Shown piece by piece: positions 53,686 to 62,846 of a stretch of DNA of 64,000 bases. The number at the start of each line of letters is the position of its first letter. Position 1 is the stretch's first letter. Both the position numbers and the translations under genes were made by a program. The DNA lies in contig CAZVBE010000003.1 in assembly GCA_964625335.1 (NCBI GenBank), positions 1 to 64,000 on the forward strand. The letters run 5' to 3'. This DNA is from CAZGUG01 sp964625335. Lineage in GTDB: Bacteria > Bacillota > Clostridia > Ch29. The notes below the pieces were generated by a model. It did not search any database. It was not told where the DNA came from and saw only the letters and a program-made list of their open reading frames with translations.

Positions 53686-55146
53686 ATGAAAGGAAAAATA
53701 ACAAATAAACAAATCTTTGCATCCTTGTTTTGGAAGGTTATGGAACGAGGGGGTGTTCAGGGAGTAGGTTTTATTGTTTCAATCGTATTGGCAAGAATAC
53801 TTACCCCTGAAGAATTTGGATTGATTGCCTTAGTTACTATTTTTTTAACATTGGCAAATGTATTTGTTCAAAGTGGATTTAATACAGCTTTAATACAAAA
53901 AAAGAATGCAGATAGTCTGGATTTTTCAACAGTTTTCTATTTTAGTGCTGCAATTGCTGGGATATTATACGCTATAATATTAATTTTTTCTCCATTGATT
54001 GCAGGTTTTTATGATGAACCTTTATTAGGACCAGTATTAAAAGTCTTGTCGATAATACTATTTTTTGGAGCAGTAAACTCAGTACAAATTGCTGTTATTT
54101 CGCGCAATATGGAATTTAAAAAATTATTCTATAGTAGCTTAGGTTCTGTAATATTTTCAGGATTTGTTGGTATAGCTATGGCATATAATGGATTTGGAGT
54201 ATGGGCATTAGTTGGACAGCAGATTTCTAATCAATTACTTACTACTTTAATTATGTGGTTCACGATAAAATGGAGACCAAAATTACAATTTTCTATCGAG
54301 AGATTTAAATCGTTGTTCTCATATGGGAACAAAATCTTGGTGGCTTCTCTGATAGACACGTTCTATTTAAATTTAAGGGGTCTTACAATTGGGAAGTTAT
54401 TTAACGCAGAAATGGTTGGGTATTACAATAGAGGAAAGCAATTTCCAACAGTAATAGTTAGCAATATTGATGGTTCAATACAATCTGTTATGTTGCCAAC
54501 TTATTCAGCACATCAAGATAATAGAAAGCGTGTAAAAGATATGGTTAGGCGCTCTATAGTTACTAGCTCGTTTTTGATATTCCCATTAATGGCTGGTTTA
54601 TTTATTATTTCAGAACCTCTTGTAAAAGTTGTATTAACTGACAAATGGCTTCCAAGCGTTCCTTTTTTACAAATCTATTGTTTAGTTTATGCAATTAGGC
54701 CGCTTCAAACAGCAAACATTCAAGCTCTAAAAGGTCTGGGTTTTAGTGGTACTTTTTTAAGACTTGAAATAGTTAATAAAGGTTTAGGTGTTTTAATACT
54801 AATTATTAGTGTACCATTTGGAGTTTTAGCAATAGCATGGGGTGTGCTAATATCAAGCCTCATATCTATGGCATTATTTGCTTATCCTAATATTAAGTTG
54901 TTAGGTTATACACTGAAGGAGCAGATAATAGATGTAGGACCTGCTTTTTTAATATCATTAATTATGACAATAGGCATTTCTTCTATTTATTTACTGAATT
55001 TTGAGCCTATAACTTTAATGATGGTCCAAATTATTTTAGGTATACTTGTTTACTTTTCTTTAGCTAGAGTGTTTAAACTAGAAGCATTTAATTACTTAAT
55101 CAGAATGCTTAAGAGTTTTAAGATGAAAGATGGTGCTAATAATTAA
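53686..55146 (+). CDS. Lipopolysaccharide/capsule repeat-unit flippase (Wzx, MOP superfamily)
   Basis: A 486-aa membrane protein with about 14 helices and the typical polysaccharide exporter start (SLFWKVMERGGVQGVGFIVSIVLARILTPEEFGLIALV). It moves undecaprenyl-linked repeat units across the membrane for the polymerase. It is the last gene of the AT-rich operon; 51 bp later a transposon begins. No terminator is evident in that interval. Confidence 0.9.
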   Translation: MKGKITNKQIFASLFWKVMERGGVQGVGFIVSIVLARILTPEEFGLIALVTIFLTLANVFVQSGFNTALIQKKNADSLDFSTVFYFSAAIAGILYAIILIFSPLIAGFYDEPLLGPVLKVLSIILFFGAVNSVQIAVISRNMEFKKLFYSSLGSVIFSGFVGIAMAYNGFGVWALVGQQISNQLLTTLIMWFTIKWRPKLQFSIERFKSLFSYGNKILVASLIDTFYLNLRGLTIGKLFNAEMVGYYNRGKQFPTVIVSNIDGSIQSVMLPTYSAHQDNRKRVKDMVRRSIVTSSFLIFPLMAGLFIISEPLVKVVLTDKWLPSVPFLQIYCLVYAIRPLQTANIQALKGLGFSGTFLRLEIVNKGLGVLILIISVPFGVLAIAWGVLISSLISMALFAYPNIKLLGYTLKEQIIDVGPAFLISLIMTIGISSIYLLNFEPITLMMVQIILGILVYFSLARVFKLEAFNYLIRMLKSFKMKDGANN

Positions 55147-55449
55147 ACCACATTATATTTCTTTCTTTAAGACTATTAACTATAATGCTCCCAAGAGTGT
55201 TACTGCTACCTCTAGTTGTCCAGCGCTAGACGGCCTAATCTGTCCATAAACTGTCAGAAATTTTGACCAAAAGATTAAAAGCGGGTTTTTCGCTTTCTGG
55301 ACATTACCGGTAATAGGGACCAGGGCCGGCTTTCTTCCCCCCGGGAGACGGAGGGAATCTTACCGTACAATGTCCCTTTCCTGGGCGCTCGAGTTGCTCC
55401 CCAGCATTGCTCTATCCTCCCGGAAAGGAGAAAACCGGCCCGGAGTAAA

Positions 55450-56259
55450 CTATGCCATCTCAGCATCAATGACCCTTTTTACCATATGGTCATCAATGAT
55501 GGGCTTTTGGCTTTGAGCCCCGTAGATTAAACACTGGGTTGCCACTTTGTTAATGAGTCGGGCTATACCGCCGGAGTAGGCATAAAGAGCATCAATAGCC
55601 CCTTCAGAAAAGATGTCCCGGTCAGTACCTGCCGCAGCAAGATGCCTTTTTAGGTAGCTCTCCGTCTGTGCCCTATCAAAAGGGGACAGGCGGCAGACTA
55701 AGTCGATACGTTGCCGAATAGCAGCAAAGCTCTGGAGCTTTAACCGGTCCCACAACTCCGATTGACCGGAGAGGATAAGCGCCATGGGGCTCATAGAGTC
55801 CATGCGGAAATTGAGTAAAAAGCGAACCTCCTCCAGCATCTCCCGGTCCAGTAAGTGAGCTTCATCGAGCATGACTAACGGCTTAACATTATGAATGCCC
55901 AGCATCAGTTCAATCTCCCGGTGTAGCTGCCGTTTGGCATCACCCCGATAAAACTTGGCCTCACAGCCGATTTGTTCCAAGAGGCCCTTGTAGAAGTGGC
56001 GGGGTGTGAGTTTTGAATCCGACAAGTAAAACACCCGGTACTCATTGGCGGGCAATTGATCTTTAAACCATCGCAGGGTGGTGGTTTTCCCCGTCCCCGC
56101 TTCACCGGTAAAGATGGCAAAGAGCTGGCGCTTGGCGGCATAGGTGAGCCGGCCGGCGATCTCTTTTAGCACCGGTGGGGTGTAGAGGTCTTGTGAGGCA
56201 ATGGTCCGGGCAAAGGGTGTCTCTTTACAGCCATAATAGCCTTCAAACATCCGGTTCAC
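55450..56259 (-). CDS. ExeA/TniB-like transposon AAA ATPase
   Basis: A 269-aa ATPase with MFEGYYGCKETPFA (typical ExeA-like start), Walker A GEAGTGKTT (about residue 53), Walker B KPLVMLDEAHLL (about 130), sensor LILSGQSELWDRL, and the arginine-rich RQRIDLVCRLSPF. In Mu- and Tn7-like systems such ATPases choose and activate the target for the transposase. It overlaps the 3' end of the transposase gene by 17 bases. It appears intact. Confidence 0.9.
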   Translation of the reverse strand: MNRMFEGYYGCKETPFARTIASQDLYTPPVLKEIAGRLTYAAKRQLFAIFTGEAGTGKTTTLRWFKDQLPANEYRVFYLSDSKLTPRHFYKGLLEQIGCEAKFYRGDAKRQLHREIELMLGIHNVKPLVMLDEAHLLDREMLEEVRFLLNFRMDSMSPMALILSGQSELWDRLKLQSFAAIRQRIDLVCRLSPFDRAQTESYLKRHLAAAGTDRDIFSEGAIDALYAYSGGIARLINKVATQCLIYGAQSQKPIIDDHMVKRVIDAEMA

Positions 56260-57574
56260 CCGCCTCTTTGTAGCTAATGAGCATAGGCTTGTCCCGGTTC
56301 TCGTGCTTTTTCAGGGCTGCTTTAAGCAACCGGGATTCGGTGGCTGGTTCTTTAGTCAGATGTTCCGGCAGGGTGGGTTTTAGTCCCACCCACTGGCCAA
56401 TCACTCGCTCTTTGGCCTGAACCGGCGGCAGGTTCCCTCCCTGAACGGTTATCACGGAAATATCTGTGGGGTCGTAGATAACAGTCACTTTCATGCCCAA
56501 GAACTGAAGTCCAACTTCATAGGGTTTGCCGTAAAAACTTATGCAGCCGGTTTTATCGACTTTCCGTTCCTCTCTATGCAGGAACGACTCATGGATCTCC
56601 TTAGGGTCAGCATACCGGATGGGACGTTTATCGGACTGAAAGGCCTGGACAGGGCTCTGGTTATCCTTAAGAGCGCTGTGGGGCCTGTGCTGATAGCATT
56701 CCTGCAGCCATACTTGATACAGGCGATTGAGTTCATCTAAGGTGGTGACGTTTTCCAGCTTGACTTCCGAAAGAAAACTATCCACCCGTTGGTGAAAGAT
56801 CTCTGATTTTCCCTTGGACTCGGGCGAATAAGGGCGTGCGTACATAAGCTTGATGCCTAAAAGTCCTGTGGTGTCCTGCATCCATTTGTTTCGGTACTCT
56901 GATCCGTTGTCAAAGTATACGGAATCAGGCAGGCCGTGCTTGACTAGGGCCTGGCGAAAGCTATCGATAACAATGGCTTTTTCCAGAGACGCATAAAACT
57001 CACTGTGGAGGATAAACCGGGTACAGTCGTCAATCCAGGTCACCAGGTAAACCTGTTTTGGTTTTGAACTTGGACCAATTGGCAAATAAATGGCGTATTT
57101 TACATCTGACATCCATAAACAATTTCGGTGTGGTTTGACAAATCGTCGGGTAGCGGTACCGGTTTGATTGTACTGTTTCATCTGTCGGCTGCTGTATCCC
57201 CGTTCAGACAGTTTTTCCTGCAGGGTGCTGCGTTTAATCTGACCGGGTTGGGCTTTTCCTTCCCATTCCAGAATCTGAATCAACTGGGCCACGCTGCGGC
57301 CAGGCACCTGCCGCCTTAGCAGGATGGCTTCCTGGAGGATTTCCTCTGGAATTGCGTCGCTTTGCCGGGCGGTTCTGGCAGCTGGACTTAAACCAGCGAA
57401 TCCGTTTTCCTGGTAGCGGCCTAGGTACCGCCTAATGGTGCGTTCGGATAGACCTGTTTCCTGGCTGATTTGGTCTTATATCCGTTGGAAAGAGGCCTTG
57501 TCCAGGTCTGGGGATAAAAGGGGTGCAATGATTTTCATGCGCTCTTCTGCCGTAGCTTTAATGTGTTTGGTCAT
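56243..57574 (-). pseudogene. DDE transposase with integrase core, interrupted by an in-frame stop
   Basis: From ATG 57574 (GGAG eight bases upstream) the frame runs 444 codons to 56243. It has an N-terminal helix-turn-helix region (TGLSERTIRRYLGRYQENG) and an rve integrase core with Asp in LWMSDVKYAIY, Asp in VYFDNGSEYRN and Glu in SPESKGKSEIFHQRVD. Codon 33 is TAA (57476-57478), between QRI and DQISQ, with the frame continuing perfectly on both sides: a single nonsense change. A shorter product from an internal GTG near 57307 would lack the DNA-binding region. Confidence 0.88.
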
Positions 57575-57614
57575 GGGCATATCTCCTCTCTGGGGAATAT
57601 ATCATGACCATACA

Positions 57615-58151
57615 CTATGATTTAGCGGCATGAAATGCCGAACGGGTCTGTACCCAAAAATGACTTTTTACAACTGTCTGGACAACACGGCCCAGCCATC
57701 CGGCAGCGTTGCCTACGATTTGCCGGATCCGTTGGAGAGCGTCCCCGGTTAATGGAGCCTTATCAGTTTTTTCGCTGCTTTTGATTACTGTTGATGCCAG
57801 GGCGCCCAGCAGATGGCACTTAAGTCCGTCAAACCAGAACCGCCACCGTTTCAGGGTGGACCCATCAGCTGGGGTGTCCAGCGGTTCTCTTTCTTCCAGC
57901 ACGGCTTCGATGCTTTTAGCCTCATGTCGTTTGTAGGGGATTATTTCGATGGGAAGTTCATGGTGCATGATTTCGCAACGTTTGCATCGGAGGCGCCTGA
58001 TGCGCAGGGTGATCTTGTTGCCGCATGATCTAATCAGTATGCGGTTTCGGCTGCCAACGACTGTTCGTTCCTTGGACTGACAGCAGGGACAGAAAAACGG
58101 CTCCAAACTCCTAACAAAAAACACCTGTTTCAGGGTTTTCATCCAGCTCAT
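57615..58151 (-). CDS. DUF6431-like zinc-ribbon protein of the transposon
   Basis: A 178-aa protein. It has a cysteine pair CPCCQSKERT near residue 21 and a second CKRCEIMHHELP near 55, forming a probable zinc ribbon, followed by a basic helical region. Proteins of this type accompany the same transposase and ATPase genes in other Clostridia. The role is unknown, perhaps DNA or target recognition. It is the first gene of the minus-strand transposon operon. Confidence 0.75.
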   Translation of the reverse strand: MSWMKTLKQVFFVRSLEPFFCPCCQSKERTVVGSRNRILIRSCGNKITLRIRRLRCKRCEIMHHELPIEIIPYKRHEAKSIEAVLEEREPLDTPADGSTLKRWRFWFDGLKCHLLGALASTVIKSSEKTDKAPLTGDALQRIRQIVGNAAGWLGRVVQTVVKSHFWVQTRSAFHAAKS

Positions 58152-58370
58152 ATTCTGATAGAATAACCATAGAGTTGTGATGGACGTCCCTGAGACTGCT
58201 GTAGTGAGCTGTCTACCTAACAGGGGCGTCTTTCCTTTCTTAAGAATGTACTATGGTCATTATATCTGGCAATTCTTGGACTGGCAATACCGTCAGTAAT
58301 CGGTTATTCTGGGCTAGCAAAAACACAAGAGTTGAGACACGAAACGGAAAAAATAAGTTATACTAAGAGT

Positions 58371-58505
58371 ATGAATAAGAGAAATCATTACTCAGCAGAA
58401 TTCGAAACCAAAGTCGTCCTCGAAGTACTCCGGGAAGAAGCTACCGTCAATGAGATTGCAGCCAAGTATGGTGTAAATCCAGTCATGGTCAGTGATAACG
58501 TATAA
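58371..58505 (+). pseudogene. IS3-family OrfA remnant
   Basis: 44 codons, MNKRNHYSAEFETKVVLEVL through EIAAKYGVNPVMVS, match the N-terminal helix-turn-helix of IS3-family OrfA (IS150/IS2 type), which normally has about 90 residues. The frame ends abruptly at TAA and OrfB is absent. The 3.1-kb transposon sits 45 bp upstream, so this may be the old target. Confidence 0.75.
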
Positions 58506-58602
58506 TAAATTGCGCACATTTTAAAATATGTAGTTGCACGGATATAACTCCAAGTGTAAATTTAAGTTGAGAGACAAAAACAACACTAAAGGAGGTATAT
58601 CC

Positions 58603-58647
58603 GTGTCTGACAACATTATACACCTGAATGAAGGTCTACTACTGTAG
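58603..58647 (+). pseudogene. IS256-family transposase N-terminal remnant
   Basis: GTG SDNIIHLNEGLLL then a stop, with AGGAGG eight bases upstream. The opening resembles one subgroup of IS256-family transposases (which start S/N-NIIxLNE). Only 14 codons remain. It belongs to a different subgroup from the intact element in wecB. Confidence 0.6.
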
Positions 58648-58791
58648 AATTTACATTACGAAGAGAGGATTTGAGAAAAGAGTTTCTCAGTTATCTTATA
58701 AAGGTTATCCCAAAGGAAACAGCAGGTATTAAATGTGATGAAGCTGCGGTAACCAAAGATAATTAGTATGCAATTTACGGGGGTTTTGTTT

Positions 58792-60657
58792 ATGAAAAGC
58801 CGTTACAGGCCGGTCATACTTATAATAATAGACATTGTGCTTATTTATTTATCCTACATATTTGCATTTTTAATAAGGTTTGAATGGAAGCTGCCCGGCC
58901 GTAGTTTTAATACATTTGTAGAAGCAGCCTTTATCCTTGTGGCAATAAAGATAATTACCTTTTACTATTTCAAGCTGTATGAAAACCTGTGGCGTTATGC
59001 GGGTATCCTTGATATGCTGCAGATTGTAGTTGCGGTTGGAAGCGCCAACGCCATAGCCATAAGCTATCTTTTCCTGGTTCAGGCCAGCCTTCCGAGGAGT
59101 ATATACGTCCTTTCTTTCATACTTGACGTATTTTTCATAGGCGGCAGCAGGTTTGGCTATAGGATTATCAGGGAGTTGTCAGGCGGCAGGTATTATGCAA
59201 TAAACAAAAACGGTAGAGACAGGCATGCGATAAAGGTGCTCATAATAGGAGCCGGGGAAGCCGGAGCCATGGTTATCCGGGAGCTTAGAAACCACCCCGA
59301 GCTTAATACTAAGCCGGTAGCCATCCTTGACGATGACAGGGAAAAGCACAGGAGAAAAATAAACGGGGTTCCGGTGTTTGGCAGTATTGAAAATGTGAAA
59401 GAAGTTGCCCGGAAGCTGAAAATACATGAAATAATTATTGCTATACCTTCCGCCAAAAGGAAGGATTTGAGGCATATTGTAGACCTGTGTAAGAATACCA
59501 AATGCAAGCTCAGGACGCTTCCGGGGGTCTATGAACTGATAGACGGCAAGGTAAGCGTAAAACACATAAGGGATGTCCAGATAGAGGACCTTTTAGGCAG
59601 GGAACCGGTAGACTTGAACATAGAAGAGATTTCCGGGTATCTTAAGGACAAAACGGTCCTTATAACCGGCGGGGGCGGCTCGATAGGGTCGGAGCTGTGC
59701 CGCCAGATAGCGCGGTTTAAGCCAAAGTTCCTCCTTATACTTGATATATATGAAAACAACGCATACAGCCTTCAGGTTGAACTGGCAAGGAGCCATCCGG
59801 ATTTAAAGACAAAGATACTGATTGCATCGGTTCGGGACAAGGCAAGGCTTAACAGCATATTCAAGACATACAGGCCCCAGGTAGTGTTCCATGCTGCGGC
59901 TCACAAGCATGTGCCGCTAATGGAGGATAACCCCACCGAGGCGATAAAGAACAATGTATTCGGTACATTGAACGCTGCCGAGTGCTCGGATAAATACAGC
60001 GTTGAAAAGTTTGTCCTAATATCCACCGACAAGGCGGTTAACCCTGCAAATATAATGGGGGTTACCAAGAGAATAGCGGAGATAATAGTTCAGACCATGG
60101 ACAAGAACAGCAACACCAAGTTCACAGCAGTGAGGTTTGGAAATGTCTTGGGCAGCAGCGGCAGCGTCATACCGCTTTTTAAAAGCCAGATAGCCGCAGG
60201 CGGCCCGGTTACCGTAACCCATCCCGGAATAACCCGTTATTTTATGACGATACCCGAAGCCTCTCAGCTTGTCATACAGGCCGGGGCAATGGCTGAAGGC
60301 GGCGAGATTTTTGTGCTGGATATGGGCGAGCCGGTTAAAATAATGGACCTTGCCCGGGACCTTATAAGGCTTTCGGGGTTTGAGCCGGAGGAGGATATTT
60401 TGACAGAGATAATCGGGTTAAGACCGGGGGAAAAGCTTTTTGAAGAGCTGTTTCTGGATGAAGAAAAGTTAAGTTCCACCGGCCACGAGAAGATTTTTAT
60501 AGGACAGCCGTTAACCAATGATGTTAATGTATTAAAAGAAGAACTGGAAAATTTAAGGTATTTGCTTATAAATGAAGACCATACAGAAGCATTGCTGCTT
60601 ATTAACAAAATGGTGCCGGATTATAAAGTAGCAGCCAAAAAAGATATTATTTTGTAA
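58792..60657 (+). CDS. Membrane-bound nucleoside-diphosphate-sugar 4,6-dehydratase (CapD/PglF/FlaA1 type)
   Basis: A 621-aa protein. Four N-terminal membrane helices (about 5-130) are followed by a CoA-binding-like Rossmann domain (LIIGAGEAGAMVIREL) and a catalytic short-chain dehydratase domain (LITGGGGSIGSELCRQIA). The active-site region STDKAVNPANIMGVTKR has Met in place of the usual Tyr, which is normal for this membrane subfamily. It makes the 4-keto-6-deoxy precursor from UDP-GlcNAc for bacillosamine- or FucNAc-like sugars. ATG 58792 is preferred to 58768 for its GGGGG site eight bases upstream. Base composition is host-like, unlike the polysaccharide operon it probably serves. Confidence 0.92.
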   Translation: MKSRYRPVILIIIDIVLIYLSYIFAFLIRFEWKLPGRSFNTFVEAAFILVAIKIITFYYFKLYENLWRYAGILDMLQIVVAVGSANAIAISYLFLVQASLPRSIYVLSFILDVFFIGGSRFGYRIIRELSGGRYYAINKNGRDRHAIKVLIIGAGEAGAMVIRELRNHPELNTKPVAILDDDREKHRRKINGVPVFGSIENVKEVARKLKIHEIIIAIPSAKRKDLRHIVDLCKNTKCKLRTLPGVYELIDGKVSVKHIRDVQIEDLLGREPVDLNIEEISGYLKDKTVLITGGGGSIGSELCRQIARFKPKFLLILDIYENNAYSLQVELARSHPDLKTKILIASVRDKARLNSIFKTYRPQVVFHAAAHKHVPLMEDNPTEAIKNNVFGTLNAAECSDKYSVEKFVLISTDKAVNPANIMGVTKRIAEIIVQTMDKNSNTKFTAVRFGNVLGSSGSVIPLFKSQIAAGGPVTVTHPGITRYFMTIPEASQLVIQAGAMAEGGEIFVLDMGEPVKIMDLARDLIRLSGFEPEEDILTEIIGLRPGEKLFEELFLDEEKLSSTGHEKIFIGQPLTNDVNVLKEELENLRYLLINEDHTEALLLINKMVPDYKVAAKKDIIL

Positions 60658-60722
60658 AATTGTGTATATTTAACTGGGATATGATATACTGATAAAGACT
60701 AAGAATCCAGGGGGTATTTATA

Positions 60723-61760
60723 ATGACTGAAAAAACTATTAAGAAAGTAATACTGTTTACACTGGCTGCTTTGCTGGTACTTGGGTGCATGGTTCCTGCA
60801 GGCTTTGCCTCGGGAAATAAAAAAATGCTGGAAGCCTGGTATATGAACGTAAAGATTAGAAGCAACGGCCAGGAAGTATATACCGATACCGAGCCTTTTA
60901 TCGTGGACGGTACCACATATGTACCCGTACGCATGATGGCCAACATATTCAACAAGGATATTCAATGGGATCCGATAAACTATATAATATCGGTTACCGA
61001 CAAGCCAGGTTCGGACCTGAATTATCTGAACGTGCAGTTAATGATGAAAGACAACGAGATTAAGTTTCTGGAAGATAAGATAAAAGACCTTGAAGGCAAA
61101 AGCAGTACATCCGACATTGGTATAGATGACCTTGAAGACGAACTGAATGATTACCATGATGAATACAAAGGTGTCGATTTTGACATTACGCTTAGCGGAA
61201 CCAAAACCAAAGTTACGGTAAAGATTGAGTTCAGCCTGAAAAAAGATAAAACCGATTGGAACAAACTGACGGAAAAGAACGTCAAGTCCTACCTGCAGGA
61301 TATATGCGACGATATTTTGGATGAGTATCCAAAAGCCGGCATATCCGGGTACTTTAAGGACAGCTCCGGAACAACCTCAAGTAAAATGTACCAATTCTCC
61401 ACCTCATCCAAGGGAGTAGTGTCCCTTGACACCGAAGACGATGCTGACCTTTACGACCTTGAAGACGATTTGAACGATATGTTCTATGACTACTTCGGCG
61501 AATTTGATGTGGACATTGAGCTGGAGGGCGATGAAGATGATATTACCTTTAATGTTTACATTGATTACGACAGATATGAAGACGATTGGGATGACCTTAG
61601 GGACAGGGATATAGAATACTTTATGGAAGAAATATATTTCGAGATAGAGGATGTATTTGATGATGCAGATATCGTCGGATACGTATACGATTGGGACGGC
61701 ACTACCAGGCTTGCAAGATATGACCCAAGCAGGTCCACAGAGTTTACGCGGTATCATTAA
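60723..61760 (+). CDS. Secreted stalk-domain (copper amine oxidase N-terminal-like) protein
   Basis: A 345-aa exported protein. The signal peptide (KKVILFTLAALLVLG) is followed by a short copper-amine-oxidase N-terminal-like stalk domain (PFIVDGTTYVPVRMMANIFN, about 60-95; no catalytic part), a coiled segment (MKDNEIKFLEDKIKDLEGK) and two repeats of an acidic alpha/beta unit (LEDELNDYHDEYKGVDFDI and LEDDLNDMFYDYFGEFDVDI). Such stalk domains are common on surface proteins of Clostridia and are thought to bind other proteins. The role is unknown. GGGGG lies ten bases before the ATG. Confidence 0.8.
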   Translation: MTEKTIKKVILFTLAALLVLGCMVPAGFASGNKKMLEAWYMNVKIRSNGQEVYTDTEPFIVDGTTYVPVRMMANIFNKDIQWDPINYIISVTDKPGSDLNYLNVQLMMKDNEIKFLEDKIKDLEGKSSTSDIGIDDLEDELNDYHDEYKGVDFDITLSGTKTKVTVKIEFSLKKDKTDWNKLTEKNVKSYLQDICDDILDEYPKAGISGYFKDSSGTTSSKMYQFSTSSKGVVSLDTEDDADLYDLEDDLNDMFYDYFGEFDVDIELEGDEDDITFNVYIDYDRYEDDWDDLRDRDIEYFMEEIYFEIEDVFDDADIVGYVYDWDGTTRLARYDPSRSTEFTRYH

Positions 61761-61855
61761 ATGCCATGCGATCAGACAATATGAAAGTATGATATATGAG
61801 AATGGAAGAAATGTTATACTATAGCTATAGTGAGTAAGTAAAGGAGGGACCTTTC

Positions 61856-62263
61856 GTGGCGGATGACAAGGTTTTAAACTTACTTGAGAAGATGTACTCC
61901 GATTTAAGCGGCAGAATGGACAGTATGAATAAAGAACTGCAGAACATAAAGGACAGTATGGCAACAAAGGGAGAACTGCAGAGCGTAAAGGACAGTATGG
62001 CAACAAAGGGGGAACTGCAGAGCGTAAAAGACAGTATGGCAACAAAGGGGGAACTGCAGAACATAAAGGATAATATGGCAACAAAGCATGATATAGTCAG
62101 ACTCGAAAACAAAATGGATATAAACCATAAGGCTTTATATGACGGATATAAACTGACCTATGATAAGGTAACCCTGCTTGAAGAAAAAGTCGATAAGCTT
62201 GATGATAAGATAAAAAAGCAGGATGTTGAAATTAGAGTCATAAAGGGAGCAACAAGCAAATGA
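61856..62263 (+). CDS. Tandem-repeat coiled-coil protein (second type)
   Basis: A 135-aa protein starting at GTG 61856 with GGAGGG eight bases upstream. Four copies of a 13-residue unit (KDSMATKGELQSV) fill residues about 31-82. A regular coiled-coil tail follows (TLLEEKVDKLDDKIKKQD). There is no signal peptide. It resembles the 15022 gene in plan but not in sequence, and both resemble short proteins with variable coiled-coil repeats in related genomes. Function unknown. Confidence 0.75.
   Translation: MADDKVLNLLEKMYSDLSGRMDSMNKELQNIKDSMATKGELQSVKDSMATKGELQSVKDSMATKGELQNIKDNMATKHDIVRLENKMDINHKALYDGYKLTYDKVTLLEEKVDKLDDKIKKQDVEIRVIKGATSK
61947..62085 (+). repeat. 39-bp coding tandem repeat
   Basis: About four units of aaaggacagtatggcaacaa + agg(g/a)gaactgcag(a/c), differing by a few bases. 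The copy number is likely to vary between strains. Confidence 0.9.
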
Positions 62264-62292
62264 CGTATGTATAAACCGGAAGGGATAATTAG

Positions 62293-62321
62293 TTGCGCAC
62301 ATAGAAAAAATAATGTATAAT
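62293..62321 (+). promoter_or_regulatory. Promoter of the small membrane protein gene
   Basis: -35 TTGCGC (62293-62298), 17-bp spacer, -10 TATAAT (62316-62321). Confidence 0.75.
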
Positions 62322-62358
62322 TACTTCTGTTAGCTTTTTAATAGGAGGAGATGCGGCT

Positions 62359-62808
62359 ATGAGCAGAAGGCCTTATACCATAATATTGCTGGTTTTACTG
62401 GTTGCAATAGCAGCTGCGTTGGGATATATGTATTTCAGGGAAAAGCCGCAGGTTTCACGCGATGAAACGCAGGATATGCTTGGAGAATATAAGGACGATC
62501 TGAAGGATATGTACACTGAGCTTAACGATAACTATGACAGGCTGGCGGCCGTACCGGATGCCGCCGGATGGCAGAGCTTTTCTTCAGACTGGATGCCCAG
62601 GCTTTCGGGTATACGGCCCGCGGATATAGATAAAAGGCTTCCTTCCGACTATGATGGCAGGAAGAATGTGCTGGTCTCGACCCAGGGAGCTCTGATTTCG
62701 CTGTGGAGTGAATACAACAAGGATTTCACCGGGAGCGAGAGCAATGAGCAGCGTGTAGATGATCTTAAAAACGGTATTGAGAATGTGTTTGAAAATTTGG
62801 AGATTTAA
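62359..62808 (+). CDS. Small membrane-anchored protein of unknown function
   Basis: A 149-aa protein with one N-terminal membrane helix (ILLVLLVAIAAALGYMYF) after a short basic start, so the remaining 120 residues should lie outside the membrane. That part is helical and charged (LGEYKDDLKDMYTELNDNYD), with no recognised domain. Its own promoter, AGGAGG site and terminator make it a single-gene unit convergent with the ABC permease. Confidence 0.75.
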   Translation: MSRRPYTIILLVLLVAIAAALGYMYFREKPQVSRDETQDMLGEYKDDLKDMYTELNDNYDRLAAVPDAAGWQSFSSDWMPRLSGIRPADIDKRLPSDYDGRKNVLVSTQGALISLWSEYNKDFTGSESNEQRVDDLKNGIENVFENLEI

Positions 62809-62812
62809 AGGA

Positions 62813-62846
62813 AAGGGGACACTTCACTGAAGTGTCCCCTTATTTT
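62813..62846. terminator. Bidirectional terminator between convergent genes
   Basis: A 12- to 13-bp perfect stem aaggggacactt / aagtgtcccctt (62813-62824, 62830-62841) with T-rich sequence after it on the plus strand and A/T-rich sequence on the other side. It shares the ggggaca core of the repeat family. Confidence 0.85.

Larger units (their letters stand above)
55198..58325. mobile_element. 3.1-kb TGT...ACA transposon with transposase, ATPase and zinc-protein genes
   Basis: The left end reads tgttactgctacc (55198) and the right end, reverse-complemented, tgtttttgctagcc (from 58325). The first 36 bases end identically in gacgg, and similar subterminal blocks follow on both sides (ctgtcag/ttgccag, then tgacca). 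A perfect 6-bp direct repeat caagag flanks the element (55192-55197 and 58326-58331), as expected for a target duplication. The three genes are all on the minus strand. Ends with TGT/ACA and an ExeA-like ATPase recall Mu/Tn7-type transposons. The transposase gene has a stop codon, so this copy is probably immobile without help. Confidence 0.85.
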
